Notes: a model not told the origin generated them from the sequence alone. DNA of 64,000 nucleotides from Spiroplasma apis B31 (GCF_000500935.1 NC_022998.1:496001-560000), one strand, 5' to 3'. Shown: positions 23,319-35,005, counted from the stretch's first letter. Numbers and translations: made by a program.

Positions 23319-25010
23319 ATGAATTTATTATTTTTTGCAGATTATGGTTCAGTTGGAGATGGATTCTTAGGTTTTTTTAAAGGATTCTTTGGTTATCCCG
23401 CGATTTTAATAGGTATATTTGCTTTGGTAGGTTCTTTGATACAAAGAAAGAAATCATCAGAAGTATTGATATCTACCTTAAAAACGATTATTGGATTCTT
23501 GATTATTTCAGGTGGAGCTGGAGTATTATCGACAACTTTAGGTAATCTTACAAGTGTTATCAAAAATGGATTTAAGTTAGGTTCTGAAAGCGGAATGGAT
23601 TTTATAATTCCTTCCAATGAAGCCGCTATGGCTTGAATGACCGCAAATATTCCTGATATTATGACGTCAGCTTCCATTATTTTAATATTAGCTATGATAT
23701 GCAACATTATTTTAGCTAAGTTATCTAATTTAAAATATATCTATTTAACTGGTCATGTAGCATTTTATACATCTTTGGCACTTTCAATCGCCATGTGAAT
23801 GGCTGGATTAAAACCAATGCAAAATATTCAAGATACTGTAATAGTTCTTTTAAGTGGTTCACTATTTTTAGGATTATATATGGTTCTTAGTCCTGCTGCT
23901 AGTGCAAAATTAGCGGCTAAAATTGCAGGAAACGAAAATCTAGCCCTAGGTCATACTGGAGGTTTTGGAGTTGCTATTTCTGGAATAATGGGTATAGGCT
24001 TACTAAAATTAAGCAAAAAGCAAGTATTGGTTAGTACCGAAAACATTCGAATACCTGAAAAGTTAAAAGTACTAGCTGACAATATAGTTTCATTATCATT
24101 AACAATGATAGTTATTTATATGACAATTATGATGATTGCTCTAGGGATTTCTGGTTTAGATGCTTTTGCGAATAAATGAGATGCAGACGGAAACGCAACC
24201 AGTTGGCTTATAGGTAATGATTCTATTTCCAAAAACGTTGGTAATGCCATTGTCTATGCTTTTGTTCAATCATTAACATTCGTAGCTGGAATACAAATTA
24301 TTATTTTTGGAGTAAAAATGTTTTTAGGGGAGTTAATTCCTGCTTTTAGCGGAATTGCAAACAAACTTATAAAAGGATCAAAAGCAGCGGTTGAGGTACA
24401 AGCATTTTGACCTGCTGCCCCCAATGGAGTAATATTTGGTTTTCTAGCCTCCTTTTTTGGAGGATTAGTAACGTTTGGTATATTATTAGGAGTCCATTTT
24501 AGTTTAAGAAATGGTGACAGTAATTTGGCTAGATACTTCCCAGTAGTGTTACCTGAACTATTTCCTCATTTATTTATTGGTGGAACCGCTGCTGTATTTG
24601 CTAATTACAAAGGTGGAATAAGAGGGGCTTTGATTGCACCATTTATTGTTGGTTTCATATGAGCGTGATTTCCTGTTATTTATAAAGATTTAGGGATGGT
24701 TCCGAGCGAATTAACCGATCAATTATTACCAAATGGTGAAAAAGCTGTCATGAACTCTGCTACTTTTGCGGAAGTTGATCATATCATTGCTGTAATTCCT
24801 TTCTTACTAATCAAATTAAATAAATGATTATGGCTAGGTATTTCAGTTGCACTATTTTTAGCACCGATTATTATTTCTGTAGTAAAAAATGCATTCGACA
24901 AAAATAAAACAAATAAAACCGATGTAAAAACTTTGAAAGAAGAACAAATAAAAGATATCAGTTTAAACACTAAGGACTCTAAACAGGTAGGAGAAGTAAA
25001 TGGAGTATAA
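23319..25010 (+). CDS. PTS ascorbate-type permease IIC component (UlaA/SgaT family)
   Basis: A 563-residue polytopic membrane protein that should carry a sugar acid or related sugar inward. It has about ten to twelve hydrophobic segments, with conserved-looking loops SPAASAKLAAKI, LGHTGGFGVAISG, FWPAAPNGVIFGFLASFFGG and FPHLFIGGTAAVFAN, which are typical of the UlaA family. The last 60 residues form a charged cytoplasmic tail (NKTNKTDVKTLKEEQIKD), making it longer than the usual 465 residues. No IIA or IIB protein is encoded nearby, so either general or distant components phosphorylate the substrate, or it works as a non-PTS carrier. As first gene of the uxu transcription unit it is the likely hexuronate importer (inference). 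Confidence 0.8.
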
Positions 25011-25638
25011 ATATATCATTTTAATATGTTTGATTTTAGTGGCTTCAATTGTTATTGTTTTATATTGAATTTCATTCTATAAAAAACCAGCACTTTTTAA
25101 AAATAAAGCTAAGCTTGATGGTGAGTTATTAAAAATGGATAGAATTGAAAAAAGTTGAATATTTCTTTCTAATACTAATATGAAATATAAAAATAACAAA
25201 TGAATATTATTTGACAATATTATCATCACCGATAATTGCGTTTATTTTATAAATGATATTTCTTCTTTTGAAAAAATCATCAGTCCGGACTTTTCTTCGA
25301 AAGAGTGACTAGTTATAAAAAAAGAAAAAGAAAATACAATACTTAATCCAATTTACGTTTATGAAAATCAAGTTAAAAAGCTTAAAAAAATTATTAATTT
25401 TGATTATGATTACAAAATATTATTAATAGTTCCAAGTAATCTTGAAGTTATTAATTATCCAAATGGGTTTTCTGTAAACTTTAATGAACTATTTATACTC
25501 AATCAAATAATTAAAGATTTTGAAAATAAAACAAAGTTTACAAAAACAATAAATATGAAAGCTAAAAAAGATTTATTAATTAGAATCCAAAATACTAACT
25601 ACGAGGTTAATAAAAAGTTAGTTTTAAATATTAAATAA
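25000..25638 (+). CDS. Membrane-anchored protein of unknown function, weakly NERD-like
   Basis: A 212-residue protein with one N-terminal membrane helix (YIILICLILVASIVIVLYW, residues about 4-22) and a soluble remainder. The segment LDGELLKMDRIEKSWIFLSN, a later run of beta-strands, and LNPIYVYENQVKKLKKII recall the NERD fold, but the usual acidic nuclease residues are not evident. The ATG overlaps the stop of the permease gene by 11 bases, so it belongs to the hexuronate operon; five further genes follow in the same direction. A helper role for the permease is a guess from gene order only. Confidence 0.65.
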
Positions 25639-25650
25639 AGGAGGAAAATT

Positions 25651-26490
25651 ATGAATACATATACTAATTTACAAAATAAAATTGTAGCTATAACTGGAGC
25701 TGGAGGAGTTTTATGTAGTTTTTTTGCAGAAGAATGTTTAAAACTTGGTATGAGTGTAGTTCTTATGGATATAAATGAAACCAGCATTCAAAAAGTTAAA
25801 GAAGATTTAGGTAACGATGACAAAGTTATGGCAGTACAATGTGATGTTTTAAATATCGATTCCGTAAAAGAAGCTTGTGATAAAGTTATACAGCATTTTG
25901 GTAAAATAGATATTTTAATAAATGGTGCTGGAGGAAATCATCCAAAAGCATCAACATCAAATGAATATTATGAATTGGATCAAAAATCATCGAATAGTGA
26001 AGTTGGTTTCTTTGATTTGACAACTGAAGGATTCAAATTTGTTTTTGATTTAAATTTTATGGGAACCTTCAATGTCACTCAAGTATTCGCTAAATATATG
26101 TTGAAAGAAGGGTGTTCAATTATAAACATATCATCTGCTTCATCAGAAAATTCTTTAACAAAAGTTCCTGCATACTCAGCTGCAAAGTCAGCTATAAATA
26201 ATTTTACTAAATGATTAGCAGTACATTTTGCAAAGACTGGATTAAGAGTTAATGCAATGGCCCCTGGTTTCTTTCTAACAAAACAAAATGAGAAATTATT
26301 GATTGATAAAGATGGAAACTTTACTCCAAGAACTACAAAAATTTTAAGTCACACTCCAATGGAGAGGCTAGGTGTACCAAAAGATTTGATAGGAACTTTA
26401 ATATATTTAATGGATAATGAAATGAGTAATTTTGTAACAGGTAAAGTTATATACGTTGATGGAGGCTTCTGTTCATATAGTGGAGTTTAA
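25651..26490 (+). CDS. uxuB: SDR-family oxidoreductase, probable D-fructuronate/D-mannonate reductase
   Basis: Probably reduces D-fructuronate to D-mannonate with NAD(P)H. The 279-residue short-chain dehydrogenase has the cofactor motif TGAGGVL (15-21), the acidic residue ending strand 2 in VVLMDIN (which favours NAD), INGAGGNHPKAS, and the catalytic YSAAK (Y175, K179), closing with VTGKVIYVDGGF. The insertion around residues 100-130 containing NHPKASTSNEYY is characteristic of the YjmF/UxuB type. The gene lies directly before uxaC and upstream of uxuA, which supports the assignment. GGAGG precedes the ATG. Confidence 0.88.
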
Positions 26491-26491
26491 A

Positions 26492-27886
26492 ATGAAAAAC
26501 TTTGTAGATGATAATTTTTTATTAAATAATGATTTATCCATAAAACTATATAACGAGATAAAAAGTGAACCTATTCTTGATTATCACAATCATTTGAACG
26601 TAGATGAGTTAGCAAGTAACAAAAAGTTTTCTAACTTAACAGAACTTTGATTAAAATCAGATCATTATAAATGAAGACAAATGAGAACTTGCGGCGTGAG
26701 TGAAGATTTTATTACAGGAAATAAAGATGATTTTGAAAAGTTTGAAAAGTTTGTTGAGTGCTTAGAAATGATGCAAGGAAACCCTGTTTCGCAATGATGT
26801 CAATTAGAACTTAAAATTTATTTCAATATTGAGAAACCTTTAATATTAAAAAATGCCAAAGAGATTTGAGATACAGCCATCGAAAAACTTAAAGATATGA
26901 GTTGTAGAACTTTTCTAGAAAAGTCAAATGTTTACTCTATTTGTACAACAGATGATCCTATTGATAATCTTGAACAACATAATTTTTTGAAAAAGGATTG
27001 AAAAGAAGTTAAAGTGATACCTAATTTCAGACCAGATAAAGTTATTAAAATTAATGATGAAAACTTTGTTGATTATATTCGTCAGTTATCAAATGTATCA
27101 GGAAAAAATATATTTAGTTTTGACTCTCTGATGGAAGCTTTAGAAAATAGAATTGATTTCTTTCATAATATGGGAGGAAGGTCAGCTGATCACGGTTTAA
27201 GTTCTTTCAATTATGAACATTGTATTAAAAAAGAATTAAATAGCCTATTTATGAAAAGACTAGCCGGGGAGAGATTAAGTGATTTAGAATTAGCAAAGTA
27301 CACCGGCAATTTGATGTATGAACTTGCAAAAATTTATTACAAAAAAAATTGAGTTATGCTCTGACATATTAACTGTGATAGAGATAATAATCCTCATTTA
27401 TTAAAAGCTATTGGACATGATGTTGGTGCAGATTCTGTTGCTGAACATTTCGTTGCAAATCAGCTTAATGCTATTTTTAAAAAACTAAAACAAGATAACT
27501 TGTTAGGAAAACATCTACTCTTTTCTTTAAATAGAATGAACTGAAACGCTATTGCTACATTAGCTGGTAATTTCCAAGATAACGAGGATGAGATCAAGGG
27601 TAAAATTCAACTAGGAACTGCTTGATGATTTGCAGATACTTTCAGTGGTAATAAAGAACAAATTATAACTTTCGCAGAGTTGCAAAGTTTAGGAGTTAAT
27701 GTTGGTATGTTAACTGACTCAAGAGCTTACTCTTCTTTTGCTAGACATGATTACTATAGAAGATTATTATGTGATATTGTTGGAGAATGAGCTGAAAAAG
27801 GTATGTGTGTTAATGATTGAGATATTTTAGTTAAACTTTTAAAAAATATATCTTTTAAAAATGCGCAAGCTTATTTTGGTTACTAA
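26492..27886 (+). CDS. uxaC: Glucuronate isomerase
   Basis: Interconverts D-glucuronate and D-fructuronate. The 464-residue amidohydrolase-fold protein carries the metal pair H32 and H34 in LDYHNHLN, then WLKSDHYKWRQMRTCGV, TTDDPID, MGGRSADHGL and LTDSRAYSSFARHDYYRR near the end, all typical of UxaC. TGA codons encode many of the conserved Trp residues. The start at 26492 lies one base after the preceding stop; an in-frame ATG at 26456 exists but falls inside the upstream gene. The length matches the family. Confidence 0.96.
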
Positions 27887-27887
27887 T

Positions 27888-28601
27888 ATGCAAAAAATGG
27901 AGATTGTATGTCTAACATTAAAAGATGCTCTTAACATTCAACAATCTGATGCTGAAAGAATAATTTTAGTAGGTGATATTAAAGAGGGTGGCTTGACACC
28001 CGAATATAACTTTATCAAAGAAGTTTCAAGAACTATCAAAAAAGAAGTTAGAGTTTTAATTAGAAGAAATAAAATCGACTTCAAGGCCACTAATATTGAA
28101 TTTGAATTAATGAAGAAGGACGTCGAGTTTTGTAAAAAGAATAATATTAAAACGATAGTATTCTCTGTGATGAATGAAAATAATTGTATTGATTGAAATC
28201 GTAATCTCGAGTTATTAGAAATAGCTAAACCAATGCAAGTAATTTTTGGTAAAGGTATAGATTATTCAACCAAAGTCTTGGAAGATTTAAAAAAAGTAGA
28301 GAAGATTGGTTTTAAAGGTGTTTTAATGCAAGGTGGCTTAAAAGGTTTTACTAACTATTTAGATGCATTAAAACAAGTGGGTTCATCTATAAATTCTCAT
28401 GCTAACTTTGAATTAATATTAGCAGGTGGAATTGGTATTGAAAATATAAAAGATGCTAAATCTTTAGGTTTTAATTGATTCCATATTGGAAATCTAGTTA
28501 GAGAAAATAATTCTTATGAAAACGATATTGATATTAATAAAATAAATTTATTGAAACAAAAAATAGATAGAGAGAGTGAAAATAATGAAACTGTCATTTA
28601 G
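27888..28601 (+). CDS. cutC: CutC-family TIM-barrel protein
   Basis: A 237-residue protein of the CutC family. The first half shows MEIVCLTLKDALNIQQSDAE, then GGLTPEYNFIKEV and a typical RNKIDF strand. The second half has VLMQGGLKGF and LILAGGIGIENI, matching the phosphate-binding end of the barrel. The usual family start (E-V-C...AE-RIEL) fits a start at 27888, two bases after uxaC; an in-frame ATG at 27861 lies inside uxaC. The link of CutC to copper is doubtful in bacteria. Here the gene is locked between uxaC and uxuA and its end overlaps the uxuA start, so a role in sugar-acid metabolism is plausible. Confidence 0.82.
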
Positions 28602-29643
28602 ATGATATGGTCCTAAAAAAGACCCTATAAAAATAGAATATATTAGACAAATACCTAATGTTGCTTCTGTTGTAACTCAATTATATGAATACGTTCCAGG
28701 AGAAGCTTGGGATTTAGAAAACATACTAAAAATGAAAAAACTTATTGAAGATAATGGTTTAAAAATGGAAGTAATTGAATCAGTTCCTGTCCACGAAGAT
28801 ATAAAATTAGGAAGACCAACAAGAGATAAGTATATAAAAAATTATTGTATAACTTTGGAAAATTTAGCAAAAGCAGGGGTTAAAGTAGTTTGTTATAACT
28901 TTATGCCTGCATTCGATTGAGTAAGAACTGAATTGTATAAAGAAATGGAAGACGGCTCATTTTGTGAAGCATACGACCAATCTATAATTGATAAATTAGA
29001 TGCTGAAGCTGCTATAAAAAAATTCAAAGAGCTTCCAGCTTGAACTTTAAGTTTTCCAGATGAAGAAATTGCTGAAGTAATAGATACATATAAAAATATG
29101 AGTAACGAAACATTATGAGAGAACATTGCTTACTTTATTAATGGGGTAATTCCTACTTGTGATGAGTTTGGCATAAAAATGGCGATTCATCCAGATGATC
29201 CTGCCTGACCAATATTTGGAATTCCTAGATTAATGATAAACGAAGATAATATTGAAAGATTTATTAATATTAATTCTTCAATTAATCATGGTTTAACATT
29301 ATGCGTAGGTTCACTGTCGACAAACCTAGAAAATGATATGGTTAGAATAATTAATAGGTTTCACAAAAGAATTCATTTTACACATATTAGAAATATAAGA
29401 TACGACACTGGTCATAGCTTTCATGAAATAGCTCATGCAGACGCAAATGGTGTTTTGGACTTGAAAAAAATAGTAGAAGCATATTATTTAAACGGCTATG
29501 AGGGGTATGCTAGACCAGACCACGGTAGAATGATTTGAGGAGAAGAACAAAAACCAAATAATCCAGGATACGGTTTATATGATCGTGCATTGGGGCTAAG
29601 TTATATAAACGGTCTATGAGATGCTTTCAAAACAAATAAATAA
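28585..29643 (+). CDS. uxuA: Mannonate dehydratase
   Basis: Dehydrates D-mannonate to 2-keto-3-deoxygluconate. The 352-residue TIM-barrel protein starts LSFRWYGPKKDPIKIEYIRQ, the family signature, then EVIESVPVHEDIKLG, CYNFMPAFDW, AIHPDDPAWPIFG (metal-site His and Asp) and FTHIRNIRYDTGHSFHE, YARPDHGRMIWGE and LGLSYINGLWDAF near the end. TGA is read as Trp in FRWYG and elsewhere. The start overlaps the cutC stop. With uxaC, uxuB, kdgK and eda in the same cluster, the pathway from glucuronate is complete. Confidence 0.97.
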
Positions 29644-29673
29644 ATATTTTTAAACTCTTGATAATAACTATAA

Positions 29674-30776
29674 TTCTCTGAGTAAACATTATGTCAAAAA
29701 AACATAAAATTATACAAAGAGAATTTTTTTTATGGCAAATTTAATGAAAAGCAAATCAAACACTCCAAATTATGACATTGAAATAATTTAATGATCAAGT
29801 ATTTTGTTCAAATTTATCTTATAAAGATAAGTTAAAAAGATTCATTATTTCATATTCAACAATTAGAAGAATGTGTGTGGTTTAAGAATTTTTTGGGATG
29901 ATTAACTTACTTCAAAAACAAGAAAACATAATAAGTACAATGGAAAAATTACAAATAATTTAAAAGGTTCAAAAAAATAAAATAATTGCAAAACTTAACA
30001 AAAAAAATTAAGTTAATTTAAAAAGAGAATAAATTTTTTAAAAAGTTCAATGAACTAATGGATGCTTCAAAAAAATACAAGACTATAAATGAATATATTA
30101 ACAAATACAGCGCTCTTTCTTTATGCAAATTATTCGATATCACAAGATCGGGTTATTATTGTTGATGTAGTAAAAATAAACTAGTTTATAAAACAAAAAT
30201 AGATATGAACCTAGCATATAAAATAAAAAAATATTTTCGTATTTAAAAAAATGAACTTTGAGTTACAGATATTACATATGTATATTCCATCAAAAAAATG
30301 TATATTTAATTGTTTTGAAAGACGAAAACACTGGATTTATATTAGGTCATAAGGTATTTTTAAAAAATGATATAGATATAAACAGAAAACATTTGAGAAA
30401 GCTCGTTTCATAGACACGATCTATCTAAAAAACTTATTATCCATTCTGATAACGGAAATCAATATACATCTATATTTGCAAAGCGTTATGCTAAAAAAAT
30501 AATATTATAAAATCATTATCTATACCATGTAATTCTATTGATAATGGAATGTGTGAAACCTTTTTATCATTGAAAGAAGAGTAAAAAAAACTAAAGCAAA
30601 ACGAGTTTTTCAAAATTAAAATAGCAATTAACAATTATATAGAGTTTTACAATTATGAAAGGATAATGGTCAAACTCAAGAGCCCTCCAGCATATGCTTA
30701 TTTAGATTTCAATTTATGAAAAAAAAATTCAAACTTTGTTGAAGTATCTTTATAAAAAACATTTTGTATACTCGAC
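29674..30776 (+). pseudogene. IS3-family element relic, both ends present
   Basis: The ends are imperfect inverted repeats: GAGTAAACATTATGT at 29680-29694 against the complement of ACATTTTGTATACTC at 30759-30773. The inside holds a decayed orfA and a DDE orfB with recognisable pieces (VTDIT, then HSDNGNQYTS near 30430-30475, IDNGMCETFLSLKEE, and a PPAYAYLDF end) broken by many stops and frameshifts. Just inside the left end, AATTCTC and GAGAATT flank a nested hairpin and are followed by eight T, a terminator-like element directly before the orfA start. It is the most complete of several copies in the window and is inactive. Confidence 0.8.
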
Positions 30777-30816
30777 AAAATATATTTATAATTATTTTAG
30801 AGAGCGAAGTTATAAA

Positions 30817-32466
30817 ATGAATAAATTGAATTTTAAATTGTTTAGTTTTAACTATAAAAATGTTATAAAAAACAAAATGCTATTATCAATTACAATAACT
30901 TTTTTGATAATATCTACTTTGTTAGAGATAGCTTCATTTTATAATTATTATTTTAGTTCAAATATTTATATAGACAATATGAATGATCTTTTTAACAAAA
31001 TATTCTTTTTTAAAAAAATATTTGACATGCTAATGCTTTCAATAATTGTTATTTATTTAACAACAATATGTTTTTATATCGATAAAAAACAAGGCAGATT
31101 AAATCTTGAATTAAAAGGTGGGATAAGCTTATTTCAAACATATCTTCAAAGAATAGTTATAATAACATCATTTATATTAACTATAATATTATTTTTACTA
31201 GCAATGCAATCGCTATTCACATTAACAATTAATGATTATTTTGTAGAAACGAGACATAAAGTTATTAACTTTATGTATTTTTACTTTCTTTTAGCAATAA
31301 TGATATTTTCAATAACATTCTTTTTTATTATGATATTTAATTCAAAAGTTGTCTTAACTGTTGTTAGTATTATTTCTTGTTTGATTTCATTATCTAGTAC
31401 ACTTAGCTCTTTTAGATATAATGACTGTATAAATTTATATAGATATGGGTCATACACAACAACATTTCAAAAATGAACGTCTTTTAATAATGAATTAAAA
31501 TCAGACAAAACTTTTTTTGATTTTTTACCAAACTTTGAAAAAATATATGAAAATAGAGGTAGTTTCGACAAGTATCAATGAGCTTATGGAAATTATTGAT
31601 ATGTTATGAACAATTTAACTTCTGATGATAAAAAGCTCTATGGTGATAACTTTATAAATTTTATTAAAGATATGGATAAGTTATTTAATGATAATTATCA
31701 TTTATTTAATAATCCAGATTCAACTGGTTTTAAATTAGAAGATAGTTTTGTATACAATTATAGAAAAAACTATGCTAGTTATAAAACATTAAATCAAAAC
31801 TTAATATACAACATTATTAATAAAATTATAGGATTATCAAAAAATGAACAATATTCTAATTTTTTGAATATATTAAAAGATTACTCTAACTACTTTTTAG
31901 AATACTTAGAAAAATCACCATTGTCCATTGCATACCTTAATCAATCATTTATTTCTAGATCTGTACTTGATGGTTATTTTGATGAAACTTTTAAAAATTA
32001 CAAAACAAGTGATCAATATGATTTTTACTATTTCTTGTCTTCGATAGCATATGATATTTTTAATTGACAAGATAACATTAGACAGAAGTATGAAAAAAAC
32101 ATAAAAATTGATTTATCGCCAGAACAAAGTTTGGTTGATGGTTTAAAAAGGAATGCAAATAGCAATCCTTTTAATCAATTAGCACAATTACAGTTTGGTA
32201 ATTACTTTTCAAAAAACAGTTTATATTATTACAATAGTTTGTCGGGAGGAGTATTTTATAATACTTTTGAATCACCAACTATTCCTTTAGAGTTCAAATA
32301 TTTTAAAAATAGGGATGAAAATGACCATCCAATTAAATTAGATGATCTTGAAGAAGTAAATGTAAGCTTTTCAAGTTATTTTGCCTTATATTTTTCTTAC
32401 TTATCTATTTTTATTTTAATTGGAGGTCTATCTTACTTAAGATATAGAAAAGTAGCACTTGATTAA
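30817..32466 (+). CDS. ABC-type permease-like membrane protein
   Basis: A 549-residue protein with about five hydrophobic helices in the first 235 residues, a hydrophilic region of about 280 residues (roughly 240-520) rich in Tyr, Asn and Asp, and one final helix (FALYFSYLSIFILIGGLSYL) followed by a short basic tail. This layout resembles ABC-2 type permeases with a large external loop. The ATG at 30817 was chosen because earlier in-frame codons lie within the IS right end; AGAGCGAAG precedes it. No ATPase partner is adjacent; an IS may have separated them. The substrate is unknown. A terminator follows at 32575. Confidence 0.6.
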
Positions 32467-32574
32467 TAATAGGGTAGTAAAAAATCTAAAAATATGATAA
32501 TAATATCTATTTTTGAAAATAATTTATAACTCGATACGTCACAAAATAAAATTAGCCAATAAATTATTTTTATA

Positions 32575-32608
32575 CATATTCTGTCAAGTATAAAATATGT
32601 TTTTTTAA
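32575..32608 (+). terminator. Terminator hairpin CATATT...AATATG plus T run
   Basis: CATATT and AATATG enclose CTGTCAAGTATAA and are followed by seven T. A near-identical hairpin ends the gene at 52446, so this is a reused terminator form. Confidence 0.65.
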
Positions 32609-33229
32609 AAAATAATAATAAACTTAAGTGTATACATGAGACAAAAAAGTAATGTTTTACAATAAATATTTGAAAAAGTTTAAAAATTGATTTACATAAG
32701 CTAGGGACAGATGTTTACTATTTATACCTCGTTATTGCGATAAAAAATGTTAAATTGATTGGATAATTTTCTTATAACTGATTTGATAATAATTTGATAG
32801 CGTATAATATTTCTTTAAGCAAAAAACTTATAATTAATATGAAAATATTATAGATGTTATTATATTAATTAAATATTTACGAAGCTGACTTTGTAATCAT
32901 TTAAATGGATTAAAATATTTAAATTTATCTTCTGTAGTAAAATAATTTATGAAAGGTTGTCATAATATAATATTACTTTGTAAATGTTAGAATTTAGCAT
33001 TAAGCACAATGATTTGGTAAAAGCATTGAATTAATGATATATTTTTCATGTTCGCAGAATACTAAAATTAATTTAAATATTCAACATAAAAAAGAATTCA
33101 AACTTCATAAGGCACTTTTGGAATATTTGCAGATTCTTGTTTTGAAATGTATAGTTTATTTTTATTGATAAAAACATTAGTTAATTTTTGTTTTCTGGTT
33201 TCTAATTTTAGAAGTATATATTTTTAAAA

Positions 33230-33690
33230 GAGTATTTATGAATCGAACTAGTTTTATGAATTATTTAATTAGAAAAAAATTAAGGATACTCTAATAGAAT
33301 ATGAAAATTTTGAAGATTTTTTTTTCTAAATAAATTGGGACTTGAAGATTACTCGATAAACATAAATTTACTTTTATTTAATAAGTTAGGATTAAAAAGT
33401 ACCTGAAATATATTTTTAGAGAAATTGAAAACTAATAGTAAAAATAAAAATGATCTTTTAAATTATAATAATTTATCATACTTATATGAATATGGTTTAG
33501 CATATATAAACAAATCATATAAAAAAGATTTAGGTAAATATTATACTCCGGAAGATGTTGCGAGGTTTATGGGCGAATTTTTATAAAAAAATTACGATAA
33601 AGAAGACTTAATAGATGTTGCTTGCGGAGCGGGTAATCTTATTATTAAAACTCTAGAGTTATTATAAGAAAATAAAGGTATGCTTTTTGT
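33230..33690 (+). pseudogene. Dead N6-adenine DNA methyltransferase (restriction-type)
   Basis: One frame from about 33325 reads through LNKLGLEDYSININLLLFN and NDLLNYNNLSYLYEYGLAY to DLGKYYTPEDVARFMGEF, a TAA, then DKEDLIDVACGAGNLIIK. YYTP and the glycine-rich DVACGAGN (AdoMet motif I) are hallmarks of type I/IIG N6 methylases. In-frame TAA stops, an apparent frameshift in a T tract near 33320, and loss of everything after motif I (no NPPY) make it a pseudogene. It indicates an older restriction system besides the DpnII-type one. Confidence 0.7.
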
Positions 33691-33899
33691 AAAAAAACTT
33701 AGTTTCAAATAAAAAAAATTGAATCGATGATAAAGTAAATATAATTCAAGTCTTTTATTATTACCCTATAATAAAGCAATAATTTTTGATATAGAATCAG
33801 AAAAGTTTTTTTTGCTTTTTTTGACTTGGATCGGGCTTTTTTGTTATAAGTGATTTTAAAGACATTACTATAAAAAAATATTATTTAAGAATTTCAAAT

Positions 33900-34279
33900 T
33901 TATAATTGTTTTTTTGTAAAAGTCTTATTGATTTTTTGCTTTGAGAAGTTTTTTAATTTATGAGTAACTATCTTTATCTCTTCAAACTAATTTCTAAAAA
34001 TGTTTAATATTAAAGTCAATATAAGTCTTTTAAAAAAATTAAAGATCTCATTTTTAAGACTTTGTTAAATATTATCGATGGTGTTTTCAAAGGTTTTTAA
34101 TAATAAAAGCCTTTGCGTCCTTTTTTGATAATTGCTTAACTTTCTTTTTATGAGCCTAATGACTCATCCAAATTGACGTGCAGTATTTCTTTTTTTTCTT
34201 TTTCTTTTCTTTGTTTAGAGGTAGAACCCAAAATAACATTAGTTTTTATTGTTTGAAAATTTCTTTATTCATATTTTCT
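33900..34279 (-). pseudogene. Possible decayed minus-strand gene, unidentified
   Basis: Reading leftward from an ATG near 34279 that follows GGAGAAAAT, the sequence gives coding-like pieces MNKEIFKQ and, one frame over, NVILGSTSKQRKEKEKKEIL then HVNLDESLGS, interrupted by stops. The good ribosome binding site and protein-like composition suggest a former gene. The family is not recognised. Confidence 0.25.
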
Positions 34280-34441
34280 CCAATTATTTATTATAATTAT
34301 GGAAATAATTTTTTATTGATTACTTGGTATAGAATCACTTATTATTTCTGAAAATTTTTTTCTAAGTTTTTACTTAACTTGAAAAAGTGAAATAATATTT
34401 TAAAATAAAAATAATAATAAAGGAAGGAAATATAAAAAAAT

Positions 34442-35005
34442 ATGAAAAAAATATTAAGTTTATTAGGAGCAATGGGAGTAGTTGTATCAGCTTCACCTGT
34501 TGCAATATCTTGTTCAAATAAATCGGTAGAAAAAAAACAAGCAACAGAATTAAGTTACATTGAAGGTAAAAAAGACTCCGATTTTATTAGTTTGTTAAAA
34601 TCTAATAGTAAGTTACATTTATCTAATGGGGGAAACGATGATACATATAGGAAATTTAAGTTAAGTGCAGACGAAAAAAGCCTAGGTGATGATTACGGTG
34701 ATACCAAAAATAAATTATTCGAGTTTGGTTTGGGCGAATCATTTTCTTTAGAAGGTACTGCAATGACTGATTTTGATGAACATGCACCTCTGTTTGAGCA
34801 AACAAAAAATTTAAAAGAAATTAACTATGATGAGAATTATGAAACTTTTGATGAGCTTAACACTTTTACAATTAAAGGTAATAAGGGTGATACTGAATTC
34901 AAACTAAATTACTTTTTTATAAAAGTAAAACATAATAAAGAAAAAGGAACACTTGAATTAATAAGTGTCGAAAACTTATATTTTAAAACAATCAAAATAA
35001 GTTAG
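34442..35005 (+). CDS. Lipoprotein of unknown function
   Basis: A 187-residue surface lipoprotein. The signal peptide MKKILSLLGAMGVVVSASPV ends in AISC, with lipidated Cys24, the typical Entomoplasmatales form. The mature part is acidic and hydrophilic (IEGKKDSDFISLLKSN, DDYGDTKNKLFEFG) with a mixed beta-type pattern towards the C-terminus. No known domain is seen. GGAAGGAAA lies about ten bases before the ATG. It stands alone within decayed IS-rich DNA and is followed by an AATCCTCT...AGAGGATT hairpin at 35050-35112. Confidence 0.8.
   Translation: MKKILSLLGAMGVVVSASPVAISCSNKSVEKKQATELSYIEGKKDSDFISLLKSNSKLHLSNGGNDDTYRKFKLSADEKSLGDDYGDTKNKLFEFGLGESFSLEGTAMTDFDEHAPLFEQTKNLKEINYDENYETFDELNTFTIKGNKGDTEFKLNYFFIKVKHNKEKGTLELISVENLYFKTIKIS

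Larger units (their letters stand above)
32467..34441. other. Long decayed region without an intact gene
   Basis: Nearly 2 kb carries no open coding sequence. It holds a terminator (32575), a dead N6-methylase gene (about 33230-33690) and a possible minus-strand relic ending near 33900. The stretch 32610-33230 is AT-rich with stops in every frame and nothing recognisable. The last 150 bases before the lipoprotein gene presumably contain its promoter; the GGAAGGAAA ribosome binding site is visible at 34422-34430. Confidence 0.7.

Noticed and set aside
30736-30816. Longer N-terminus for the ABC-like permease starting at 30736
   Set aside because: These codons lie within the right end of the IS relic; a start at 30817 with its own purine-rich site is better.
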